A program made the translations under genes and the position numbers. DNA of 64,000 nt. Source: Armatimonadota bacterium (lineage in GTDB: Bacteria > Armatimonadota > Chthonomonadetes > Chthonomonadales > CAJBBX01). The stretch spans positions 62,001-126,000 of the forward strand of contig JAPLCQ010000092.1 of NCBI GenBank assembly GCA_026392115.1, read 5' to 3'. Positions 17,943 to 25,575 of this stretch are shown piece after piece (position 1 is the stretch's first letter; every line of letters begins with the position of its first letter). The notes below the pieces were generated by a model. That model searched no databases, was not told the origin of the DNA, and saw only the letters and a list, made by a program, of their open reading frames with translations.

Positions 17943-17948
17943 CGACCG

Positions 17949-18059
17949 ATGGCGAGTCCATGGTCGCCCCTCCTGGAAGCGGTCTTGCCGAATGCGGCGG
18001 ATCGCGTGTACCATACCCTGTGTATCCTTGGCTGCGAAGCGAAACAGGGGGTGGGGCAT
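17949..18059. repeat. 111-bp direct repeat, right copy (promoter of sugar-binding protein)
   Basis: The second copy of 16626-16736. It carries a four-codon remnant of the GH32 start (minus strand) and ends one base before the ATG of the sugar-binding lipoprotein, so it supplies that gene's promoter and GGGGGTGGGG ribosome site. Each of the two divergent genes therefore keeps its own control region after the insertion. Confidence 0.95.
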
Positions 18060-18060
18060 C

Positions 18061-19383
18061 ATGGCGGCATGGCGGAACGGACGATGGGCGTTGGCGGTTG
18101 CGGCCTGCGCGGCGGCGGCGCTGCTGCCCGGATGCAAGGGCGGAGGCGAGGGCAAGCCGGGCGACCAGGTGATCCACGTCACCCGCAACATCGGCGGGCG
18201 GGCGGGCTTCCAGAAGCACTGGGACGCATGGAAGGCGGCCTTCGAGAAGAAGAACCCCGGCTGGAAGATGGAGCTCACCGACCTGGGCAACGCCGACGGC
18301 GCCGAGTACTACAAGTCGCGCATCGCCACCGACGACCTGCCCGAGATCGTCATGACCTGGCAGCTCACCAAGATGCTGGCCGACGCGGGCAAGCTGCAGC
18401 CGCTGGACGATGCCTACTACACGCGCATCGGCCTGCCGCTTCCCACCGCCTACCAGGGCAAGCGCTACACCAGCCAGGGCGGCACCCAGATTCAGGGCAT
18501 CGCCGTCAACAAGGCCATGTGGGCCAGGGCCGGGATCACCCAGCCGCCCGCCACCTGGGACGAGTTCGTGGCCGACCTGCGCGCCATCAAAGCCAAGGGG
18601 ATGCGGCCGGTCGTCTTCGGCTCCAAGGAGTGGTCGGCCAGTATGCCGCTCTGCTATGCCATCGCCACGAACCTCTTCTACGACCCGCCGAAGGCCGGGC
18701 AGCCCTCCTGGACCATCCTGCGGGATCAGGGCAAGGCGAAGTTCGCCACCGACCCCACCATGCGCAAGGTGATGGAGAACGTGGTGGCCTTCGTCGGTGA
18801 GTTCGTCGACAAGGGCGCGGGCAGCGACGGCTACAACGAGGAGCAGCGCGACTTCTACGGCGGCAAGGGCGCCACGTGGCTCATGGGCTGCTGGCTGGGC
18901 GGCGATATCGAGGCCAACAAGGTGAACTTCGACATCGAGTACTGGCCCATCCCGAGCATGACGGGCAAGGCGCCGGCCTACCTCATGACCAGCGGCATCC
19001 CGTCCGGCTGGGCCATCACCACCACCGCCAAGGGGCCGAAGCTGGCCAAGGCCCGCGACGCGCTGGAGCTCTTCTGGGACCCGCAGGTCTTCCAGCTCTT
19101 CCTCAACGGCGAGAGCCAGTTCGGCACGGCCACCAAGGTCGCCGCCACCAAACCCCAGAGCTCCTGGGCGCCCGCGCAGAAGCTGTTCGACAACATGGAC
19201 GCCAACATGCGCAAGTACCGCCTGACGCCCGGCTACCACCTGGCGCTGGACGACTTGCCGCCCATGTCCTTCGTTCAGTCGGCGCAAGCCGTCGTCCAGG
19301 AGATCGTCTCCGGCACCAAAGATGTCGACAAGCTGCTGAAGATGCTCGACGACGACTGGGACGCCGCCCGCAAGGGGATGTAG
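18061..19383 (+). CDS. Sugar ABC transporter substrate-binding lipoprotein
   Basis: 440 aa. The lipobox LLPGC puts the acylated Cys at residue 25. The mature protein has the cluster B / MalE-UgpB fold: VIHVTRNIGGRAGFQKHWDAW, then ADDLPEIVMTWQLTKMLADAG-type sequence (DDLPEIVMTWQL here), GIAVNKAMWARAGITQPPATW and GATWLMGCWLGG. It should bind oligosaccharides in the periplasm and deliver them to a CUT1 permease. The only such permeases here are at 25576-27278 on the other strand, and no ATPase gene is in the window; CUT1 systems often share one encoded elsewhere. Promoter and ribosome site lie in the 111-bp repeat. Confidence 0.9.
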   Translation: MAAWRNGRWALAVAACAAAALLPGCKGGGEGKPGDQVIHVTRNIGGRAGFQKHWDAWKAAFEKKNPGWKMELTDLGNADGAEYYKSRIATDDLPEIVMTWQLTKMLADAGKLQPLDDAYYTRIGLPLPTAYQGKRYTSQGGTQIQGIAVNKAMWARAGITQPPATWDEFVADLRAIKAKGMRPVVFGSKEWSASMPLCYAIATNLFYDPPKAGQPSWTILRDQGKAKFATDPTMRKVMENVVAFVGEFVDKGAGSDGYNEEQRDFYGGKGATWLMGCWLGGDIEANKVNFDIEYWPIPSMTGKAPAYLMTSGIPSGWAITTTAKGPKLAKARDALELFWDPQVFQLFLNGESQFGTATKVAATKPQSSWAPAQKLFDNMDANMRKYRLTPGYHLALDDLPPMSFVQSAQAVVQEIVSGTKDVDKLLKMLDDDWDAARKGM

Positions 19384-19416
19384 GCCGGGCGCCGAACGGG
19401 CGCCTTGCGAATGCCC

Positions 19417-19439
19417 TGTCAGTACGATCAGTAGGGTCG
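19417..19439. repeat. Degenerate third 9-bp-phased TGTCA array
   Basis: TGTCA, GATCA and GGTCG start at 19417, 19426 and 19435, again exactly 9 bp apart with AGTA-type linkers. It follows the stop of the sugar-binding protein by about 34 bp; a small GGCGCC hairpin (19388-19404) lies between. It resembles the 41-bp dyads at 1797 and 2610 but is shorter and more diverged. Confidence 0.4.
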
Positions 19440-19516
19440 GGCACGCTGCGGTCCGATGGCCGCAAGGCCCGGCCCGTCCAGCATTACGCGCCCGTAGAGG
19501 GCGAAGGAGCAAGTCC

Positions 19517-20572
19517 ATGCCGAAAGCCAGAGCCTACGCCGCCGCCGGAGCCACCACTCCGCTGGCTCCCGAGACCATCCTCCGGCGCGACACCACAGAC
19601 CGCGACGTCCGGATCGACATCCTCTACTGCGGCGTCTGCCACTCCGACATGCACCAGGTCCGCAATGAGTGGAGCAGCATGATCGCCACCACGTACCCCT
19701 GCGTGCCCGGCCACGAGATCATCGGGCGGGTGACCGAGGTGGGTTCGGGCGTTACGCAGCACAAGGTCGGCGACCTGGTGGGCGTGGGCTGCCTGGTCGA
19801 CTCGGACCACGACTGCCCGAGCTGCCGCGCCAACCTGGAGCAGTTCTGCCCGAACTCGGTCTTCACCTACAACGGTCCGGATCGGCACCTGGGCGGCGTC
19901 ACCTACGGCGGCTACTCGGAGCAGATCGTCGTCGACGAGCGCTTTGTGCTTCGCGTGCCGGGCAACCTGGACCCCGCGGGAGCCGCGCCGCTCCTCTGCG
20001 CCGGCATCACCACCTACTCCCCCATGCGCCACTGGGGCGTGGGACCCGGCAAGAAGGTCGGCGTGGTGGGCCTCGGCGGATTGGGCCACATGGGCGTGAA
20101 GTTCGGCGACGCTCTGGGCGCCCACGTGGTGGTCTTCACCACCTCGGCCTCCAAGATCGAGGATGCCCTGCGGCTGGGCGCCGATGAGGTCGTGCTATCC
20201 ACCGACGCGGTTGCCATGGGGCGCCACGCGGGCACCTTCGACTTTATCCTCGATGCCGTCTCCGCCGAGCACGACCTGAACGCCTACATCCGCCTGCTGG
20301 GCCTGGACGGCAACCTGACCATGGTCGGCGCGCCCGAGAAGCCCCTGCCCGTGGGCATCTTCGGCCTCCTCTTCGGTCGCCACAGCCTCTCCGGCTCGCT
20401 TATCGGCGGCATCGCCGAGACGCAGGAGATGCTGGACTTCTGCGGCGAGAAGGGGATCACGGCCGACGTGGAGGTCATCGCCATCCAGCAGATCAACGAG
20501 GCCTACGAGCGGATGCTCCGCTCCGACGTGAAGTACCGCTTCAGCATCGACATGGCCAGCATCCGGGCCTGA
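19517..20572 (+). CDS. Zinc-dependent NAD(P) alcohol dehydrogenase, CAD/YahK-like
   Basis: 351 aa, AAGGAG ribosome site. A medium-chain dehydrogenase reducing aldehydes or oxidising alcohols in the cytoplasm. Catalytic zinc ligands are C41 (GVCHSD), H66 with E67 (PGHE) and C161 (LLCAG). The Rossmann motif is VVGLGGLGHMGVK, about 183-195. The structural zinc loop should read C-x2-C-x2-C-x7-C; here it is D97, C100, C103, C111, so the first ligand is Asp rather than Cys. The rest of the loop is intact, so zinc may still bind. Substrate is unknown; an aldehyde from sugar breakdown is a reasonable guess given the neighbours. Confidence 0.9.
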   Translation: MPKARAYAAAGATTPLAPETILRRDTTDRDVRIDILYCGVCHSDMHQVRNEWSSMIATTYPCVPGHEIIGRVTEVGSGVTQHKVGDLVGVGCLVDSDHDCPSCRANLEQFCPNSVFTYNGPDRHLGGVTYGGYSEQIVVDERFVLRVPGNLDPAGAAPLLCAGITTYSPMRHWGVGPGKKVGVVGLGGLGHMGVKFGDALGAHVVVFTTSASKIEDALRLGADEVVLSTDAVAMGRHAGTFDFILDAVSAEHDLNAYIRLLGLDGNLTMVGAPEKPLPVGIFGLLFGRHSLSGSLIGGIAETQEMLDFCGEKGITADVEVIAIQQINEAYERMLRSDVKYRFSIDMASIRA

Positions 20573-20591
20573 CAGCGGGTCGTGCCCCGCC

Positions 20592-20624
20592 CCGGCCCTC
20601 TTCCAGCCTTGAGGAGAGGGCCGG
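20592..20624. terminator. Bidirectional hairpin between convergent genes
   Basis: CCGGCCCTCT (20592-20601) pairs with AGAGGGCCGG (20615-20624) across a 13-base loop. It lies between the stops of the dehydrogenase and of the six-hairpin gene. No U-tract is present, which is common in GC-rich genomes. Confidence 0.6.
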
Positions 20625-20642
20625 ACGCGCGGCGCGGGCCGC

Positions 20643-21695
20643 CTACCTGCTCACGCCGGCGGCCAGCAGGCGGCAGACGTGGCCGGGGTAGCCGACCGTG
20701 GACCGGGAGAGCAGGTCGGCGTCGAGGCGGGCGAGGGCGGACTCCAGCGTGCGTCGGGTTGCGCCGTCACCGACCGGGTAGGCCGCCCAGAGCCACCAGA
20801 CCGCCCGGTCCAGGTCGTCCATCGTCGTCACCGTGGCCGGAGGGGCGGCGGCGGCCTTCAGGCGACCGTAGAGCTCGGCGTTCCGCTTCGAGGTCGGGAG
20901 CCAGGCGATGGCCATGAGGTTCGCCATGTGGTCCGGGTACCACTTGGTCAGGCCCTCGGAGACGGCGCCGTTGGGCATGACGCCGACGCGGTAGCCTCCC
21001 ATCGGCTCATTCCACAGCTCGCGGTCGATGGCCTTCAGGATGCCGCTCCGCAGGTCGGAGGCCTCCTTCGCCAGGGCCGCGTCGGGGATCGCGGGCGCCG
21101 TCGCGGCCAGCGCATGCAGGCCGCGAGCGACTTCCACGTTGTCCATGCAGTACATCCACTCCCACTTCGGATGCGCCCGGGTGAGGCCGCGGGGATCGAG
21201 CGTCAGCCGGATGGCGGACATCGCACGACGGAGGTGCGGCGCACGGGCCTTCAGCCACGCGGGGTCGCGCCGAGCCGCATGCAGGGCCGCGATCAGCTCC
21301 ATGTAGGTCGAGGCGTACGAGTCGGTAGAATCGTACTTGCCGGTGGATGCCCATGTCTGCGGGCTTCCGTCATAGTCGTAGACCGTGCCGTCGGCGTTCA
21401 TGTGCGCCTCGTACCAGCCGGCCCAGCGTCGCGCCGCGTTCAGGTACCGGGCGTCGCGCGTGACGCGGTAGGCGTCGGCCAGGCCGATGGCCGCCCCGTT
21501 GGCGAAGTAGGGCACGACGGCGTTGGTAGCGGCAGAGGCGGGCGACATGGCCAGCGCGCCGTCGGGCGTCTGATGCAGCAGAATCTGGTCGGCCGCGCGC
21601 CTCAGGCCCGCCTTCATCTCGGCGTCCGCGGCGGCAGGCGGGCTCGCGAGGGGCAGGGAGCAGAGCAGGGCGGGTGCGAGCAGTAACGGTGTCAT
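20643..21695 (-). CDS. Secreted six-hairpin ((alpha/alpha)6) glycosidase-like protein
   Basis: 350 aa from the ATG at 21695 with GGAGG upstream. Signal peptide MTPLLLAPALLCSLPLASPPAAA. The body is alpha-helical with six-hairpin hallmarks: NGAAIGLADAYRVTRDARYL, RWAGWYEAHMNADGTVYDYD, GKYDSTDSYASTYMELIAAL and MDNVEVARGLHALA. It resembles the broad six-hairpin group that includes GH88/GH105 and related enzymes, but no family-specific catalytic motif is clear. Likely periplasmic or extracellular carbohydrate hydrolase. It is divergent from the large protein starting at 21811, with 115 bp between them. Confidence 0.6.
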   Translation of the reverse strand: MTPLLLAPALLCSLPLASPPAAADAEMKAGLRRAADQILLHQTPDGALAMSPASAATNAVVPYFANGAAIGLADAYRVTRDARYLNAARRWAGWYEAHMNADGTVYDYDGSPQTWASTGKYDSTDSYASTYMELIAALHAARRDPAWLKARAPHLRRAMSAIRLTLDPRGLTRAHPKWEWMYCMDNVEVARGLHALAATAPAIPDAALAKEASDLRSGILKAIDRELWNEPMGGYRVGVMPNGAVSEGLTKWYPDHMANLMAIAWLPTSKRNAELYGRLKAAAAPPATVTTMDDLDRAVWWLWAAYPVGDGATRRTLESALARLDADLLSRSTVGYPGHVCRLLAAGVSR

Positions 21696-21810
21696 GCGTT
21701 TGGCGCCTCCATGGCGGGCCGGCGCCGTCGGGCGTCGATGGGTGAGTGTAGCCGAGGGCCGAACGTGTGTCAATCTTGGGCGGCCGATGGGCGAGGCCGC
21801 GGAGGTGGGT

Positions 21811-24800
21811 ATGGGCGTGTTGCGCTTGGCTTGGATGGGGCTGATCCTGTTGGCGGTGCAGTCCGTTGGGGCTCTCGGGGCCGGGCTGGTCGCCGTCGAT
21901 CCCCCGGACCGCCTGGCAGGGGCCACGGCCTGGGTCGCCGAAGGGCCGGCACAGGACGCCGGCGCGGGCGGCCGCACCACATTCCGGTGCTCCGCGCAGG
22001 ACCCCGGCCCGGACCTCGACCTGGGCTTCAACGACTACTTCCAGTTTCGCGCATCGGCGCCCGTCGGCAGCGTGGGCGGCATCCGGATCACCTACCGCAC
22101 CGGGCCCGCGATAGGGCTTGGGCCGCGATCATTCGAGGTCCCGGCGTCGCGGGTGCGGCGTGACGGCCGGATGCACGCCTACCGGTTCGACCTGGGCTTG
22201 GAGGTTCTCTGGCGAGATCGCCTACGCGGACTGAGCGTGGAGGCGCCCGCCGGAAGCCGCATCGACACCATCGAGGTCGGCGACCTGCCCGGCGACGTCC
22301 TGGCGGTGAACGAGGACCTGAACATCTTCGTCGGCGACGACCAGCACAAGGCCGAGGCGCGGGCGGACCTGAGCAAGATGGAGTCCAAGCACTTCGTCTT
22401 CTGGTGGTCGCCCATGAGCCTGGTGTCCGACAAGGGCTTCGACGCCGCCATCATGCCCCGCCGCGCGCTACGGATGGCCGAGGAGTGCCTGCAAGTCTAC
22501 TGCAAGCTCGCGGGATACCGGGAGCCGTTTGTGAACCCCACCGCCAAGGAGCCGCAGAGGCGCTGCAAGGTGAACATCACCTCATGGTACGGCGGCACCT
22601 GGATGGGAGGGCAGAACGGCTGGACCTACTTCAACATTCCCGGCTGGGGCCTGCGCGACGAGGGCTGGGGCAGCCCTGTGCCGCATGAGCTGGCGCACGC
22701 CGTGCAGGGGATGCAGCCGGGGTTCCTCAGCGGGGCCTTTTGGGAGTCGCACGCCAACTACCTGCGCGAGTTGCGCAACCGCCACTACCGGGCGATCCTG
22801 CCCGGCTACCGCACCTCGCTGGAGCGGGGCATCCTTAGCCAGAGCTGCGTACTGCAGGACCATCAGCGCTTCATCTACGCCGACTTCCGCATGCACATGG
22901 CGCTGGATGAGCTGGGCGACACGGTCGGCCTCGGCCCGCATCCCGCCACGCGCCTCTGGACCGACGGACCCAAGGAGATGAGCGCGTGGGGCAAGGTGGC
23001 GCGCCTGCTGCCGAAGGACCGCTCGGTGAAGGAGGTGGCCTGCCTGGCCCTGCGCCGGTTCGCCATGCTCGACTTCGCGGACGGCGCCGCATACCGGGCG
23101 GCCCTGCGCGGCTCCGGCCGGTCGGCCGAGGAGTATGACCGCGCCGTCGGCTCGGAGCTGGAGCCCGTGGCGGGCCGGCGGGGCTGGTGGCGCGTGCCTC
23201 AGGGCCGCGCGCCCATGCGGTACGCCTTCATGACGCACCCGCTCAAGGCCGCCTCGCGCAGGGTCACGGTGGAGATCAGCGGCCTCGACACGCCCGGCAA
23301 GGGGGAGGATTGGCGCTGGTCGCTGGCGGCCTGCGCGCCCGGCGGGCGTCCGCGCTACAGCCCGGCATGGGCGCCGGGCGCGCACAGCTTCGCGCTGAAG
23401 CCCGGCGAGACGCGACTGGCCCTGGTCGTGGTGGCGACGCCGGACCTGGTCGAGGCATCTCCCGCCGGGTTCCAGGATCGCTTCCCGCTGGACCGCCACC
23501 CGGCCTTCCTCCGCTACCCCTACGAGGTTCGGCTCACCGGGGCGAGCCCGGCGCCGCTGGGCCGATCGTGGCCCCTGCCCGCCGGACGCAGGCATCCCAA
23601 CGGCGGCGGCTTCGTGGCGGCCACGGCGCAGGTCGATCCCGGCGCCACCGTGGCGGCTGGCGCGCGCGTGCTGGGTTCGGCCCGTGTGCTGGGGGCGGCG
23701 CGTGTGCTGGGCCGTGCGGTGGTCTGCGACGAGGCCACCGTGCGGGACCAGGCCGTGGTGGCCGACGACGCCTGGGTCACCGGCTCCTCCGTGGTCCGCG
23801 ACCGCGCCCGCGTCGCCGACCGAGCCACGCTGAAGGGGAAGTGCGACCTCTCCGGCGACGCCCGCGTGCAGGGCCACGCCGCGCTGACCAACGTGACCAT
23901 GACCGATCTGGCGATCACCCGCGGCAACGCCACGCCGTGGGACTGCCGCGTCACGGGCCACGCCATCCTGGACTTCGACTACTCCATGCCGTTCCCGCTC
24001 TCCGACGGCGTCCACTTCAACCACGTGCCCTGGGGCGGCTGGTTCGAGGCCTACTGGGCGCAGACGCTGCGCAAGCCGCGGGGGCTGGTGGCGTCGTATC
24101 GCATGGAGCAGCCCGACGGCGCCGTCTGCTGGGACGAGTTCGGCGCGCTGGAAGCCGTGCTGGTTGGGGTTCCGAAGTGCGCCGCCGATCCCCGGCGCCG
24201 CGGCCGCGCCCTGACGCTGAACGGTCGCGACCAGTGGATGGAGCTGGACCGCGCGGTGTGCGACGCGCAGGCGCTCACCTTCTCGCTCTGGTTTGCGTCG
24301 CAGTCCGGCGGCCCGCTGGTGCATCTGGGCCGCTCCGGCGGACCCACGCTGGCGTTGGAGGCCGATGGCCGCACGGGCGCGCTGAGGCTCCGGCAGGGGC
24401 GGCAGGGCGTGCTGCTGCTGGCTGCGCCGGCGGGCCAGGCCGGCCAGTGGCATCATGTGGCCGTCAGCCTGGACGGCGCCCTGGCCCGCCTCTTCGTCGA
24501 TGGCCGCCCGGCCGGCGTGGCCGCCTGTGCGCTGCGGCCCGACGACCTCGTGGCCCCTGCCGACGGCTCCTCGGCCTCGCTGAGCCTGGTGGGCCGCGAC
24601 GGCGCCGGGAGGCTCTTCGCGGGCTCCGTGGCCGACGTGCGCTTCTTCAACGCGGCGCTCAGCGGCGAGGAGGTCGAGGCCGACCGGCTTCGGAGCGGCG
24701 ACCTGCTGGGGCGGTTCCTCGCGCAGGCTCGGAGCTTCGACGGCTCGGCCGACGACGAGACGGGCATCCGCAACGGCATGGCTCGGACGCTGGCGGTTTG

Positions 24801-25380
24801 GGTGAAGGATGGCGAGGGGCCCGTCATCGACTCGCGTGACGAGCGCGACGGCGGCCTGCACGGCGCGGGTCTCACTCTCCGGGCGGGGCGGGTCGTGGCG
24901 CGGCTGGACGGCGTGGGCGAGTGGGCCACCGGTGTTGCCGTGGAGCCCGGCGCGTGGCGGCATCTGGCGCTTGCCTTTGATGGACGCGCGGCCCGCCTCT
25001 TCGTTGACGGCGCACAGGCCGCCCAGCGCACCTATCGCGCCGAGGCGGGCCGCCTCTCGCCCAAGAACTACCGCATCGCCGGCTCTCGGAGCAGCGAGGA
25101 GGCCGCCGGGCGCGTCACCTTCCGGGGCGAACTGCGCGACGTGCGCATCTACGACCGGGCACTTGGCGCACAGGAGGTGGCTGCGGCGGCCCGGACGACC
25201 GCTCCGAGGCCGAGGACGCCGAGATGCTCTCGGTCGCGCACGCGTCGCTGCACCACTGGCGGCAGGTGGGCGCGGAGGAGAACGCCGCGCTGGGCGAGAT
25301 GCTGGTGGCGCAGGTCCACGCCCTTCTCGGGCACGGCGCCCCCGCCATGCGCTACGCGGTCCGCACGTTCGACTGGGTGA
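21811..25380 (+). CDS. Large secreted Svx/DUF6055-like metallopeptidase with beta-helix and two LamG domains
   Basis: Start at ATG 21811 (GGAGG five bases upstream). Open for 1189 codons, but the last ~63 (after about 25190) are probably out of frame. Signal peptide 1-24. Residues 180-400 are a zincin: VPHELAHAVQG gives H292, E293 and H296, and GAFWESHANYL gives E312, a pattern like Svx/AvrXca and DUF6055 proteins. About residues 610-700 are hexapeptide-type repeats (ATVAAGARVLGSARVLGAAR) predicting a left-handed beta-helix. Two concanavalin/LamG domains follow (LTFSLWFAS with WHHVAVSLDGALARLFVDG, and WRHLALAFDGRAARLFVDG). The second ends with VRIYDRALGAQEVAA, where LamG domains normally finish. 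A one-base loss in the following C-run would join it to the protein at 25224. Confidence 0.7.
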   Translation: MGVLRLAWMGLILLAVQSVGALGAGLVAVDPPDRLAGATAWVAEGPAQDAGAGGRTTFRCSAQDPGPDLDLGFNDYFQFRASAPVGSVGGIRITYRTGPAIGLGPRSFEVPASRVRRDGRMHAYRFDLGLEVLWRDRLRGLSVEAPAGSRIDTIEVGDLPGDVLAVNEDLNIFVGDDQHKAEARADLSKMESKHFVFWWSPMSLVSDKGFDAAIMPRRALRMAEECLQVYCKLAGYREPFVNPTAKEPQRRCKVNITSWYGGTWMGGQNGWTYFNIPGWGLRDEGWGSPVPHELAHAVQGMQPGFLSGAFWESHANYLRELRNRHYRAILPGYRTSLERGILSQSCVLQDHQRFIYADFRMHMALDELGDTVGLGPHPATRLWTDGPKEMSAWGKVARLLPKDRSVKEVACLALRRFAMLDFADGAAYRAALRGSGRSAEEYDRAVGSELEPVAGRRGWWRVPQGRAPMRYAFMTHPLKAASRRVTVEISGLDTPGKGEDWRWSLAACAPGGRPRYSPAWAPGAHSFALKPGETRLALVVVATPDLVEASPAGFQDRFPLDRHPAFLRYPYEVRLTGASPAPLGRSWPLPAGRRHPNGGGFVAATAQVDPGATVAAGARVLGSARVLGAARVLGRAVVCDEATVRDQAVVADDAWVTGSSVVRDRARVADRATLKGKCDLSGDARVQGHAALTNVTMTDLAITRGNATPWDCRVTGHAILDFDYSMPFPLSDGVHFNHVPWGGWFEAYWAQTLRKPRGLVASYRMEQPDGAVCWDEFGALEAVLVGVPKCAADPRRRGRALTLNGRDQWMELDRAVCDAQALTFSLWFASQSGGPLVHLGRSGGPTLALEADGRTGALRLRQGRQGVLLLAAPAGQAGQWHHVAVSLDGALARLFVDGRPAGVAACALRPDDLVAPADGSSASLSLVGRDGAGRLFAGSVADVRFFNAALSGEEVEADRLRSGDLLGRFLAQARSFDGSADDETGIRNGMARTLAVWVKDGEGPVIDSRDERDGGLHGAGLTLRAGRVVARLDGVGEWATGVAVEPGAWRHLALAFDGRAARLFVDGAQAAQRTYRAEAGRLSPKNYRIAGSRSSEEAAGRVTFRGELRDVRIYDRALGAQEVAAAARTTAPRPRTPRCSRSRTRRCTTGGRWARRRTPRWARCWWRRSTPFSGTAPPPCATRSARSTG

Positions 25381-25568
25381 CCGCGCATGAGCGCCCCGCC
25401 TGGGAGGTCGCCTTCGCCCATGCCGTGCTGGCCAACGCCGCCCGCGCCGCCGGCGAGAAGGCGCTCTACGCCGAGCGCTACCGGAGCGCCGCGGAGCTTG
25501 GAGCCGGGCTGGAGCCCGAGGACAAAGCGATCTTCGACGCCACCTTCCGCCTCATCCCGCCGCCGTAG
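25224..25568 (+). CDS. Helical repeat protein, possibly the frameshifted C-terminus of the preceding gene
   Basis: 114 aa from ATG 25224. The same frame is open back through PDDRSEAEDAEM, starting at 25191. The sequence LSVAHASLHHWRQVGAEENA, then AFAHAVLANAARAAGEKALYAE and AGLEPEDKAIFDATF, resembles a widespread family of short TPR-like helical proteins, usually free-standing and cytoplasmic. Family similarity appears to start at PDDR, exactly where the upstream LamG frame ends, and no start codon exists further upstream in this frame. It is therefore either a gene fusion split by a one-base deletion or a short gene starting at 25224. Its stop is 7 bp from the convergent permease gene. Confidence 0.55.
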   Translation: MLSVAHASLHHWRQVGAEENAALGEMLVAQVHALLGHGAPAMRYAVRTFDWVTAHERPAWEVAFAHAVLANAARAAGEKALYAERYRSAAELGAGLEPEDKAIFDATFRLIPPP

Positions 25569-25575
25569 GTCGTCC

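Larger units (their letters stand above)
16737..17948 (+). mobile_element. 1.2-kb two-gene insertion between long direct repeats
   Basis: The segment separates GH32 (minus) from the sugar-binding-protein gene (plus), which would otherwise share one divergent promoter region. It holds a 79-aa gene and a DUF2971 gene, both plus strand, and codon usage looks less GC-extreme than the surroundings. There is no transposase, integrase or obvious inverted terminal repeat. A TACAAT box at 16785-16790 could be its own -10 element. Long direct repeats on both sides fit Campbell-type integration of a circle carrying 111 bp of homology, or a tandem duplication event, better than ordinary transposition. 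Confidence 0.6.

Noticed and set aside
16626-18059. Ordinary insertion sequence or composite transposon
   Set aside because: No transposase or terminal inverted repeats, and the flanking direct repeats are 111 bp, far beyond target-site duplications.
22582-24963. 793-codon minus-strand open frame
   Set aside because: Shadow of the LamG/metallopeptidase gene; composition is His/Arg/Ala-rich without motifs.
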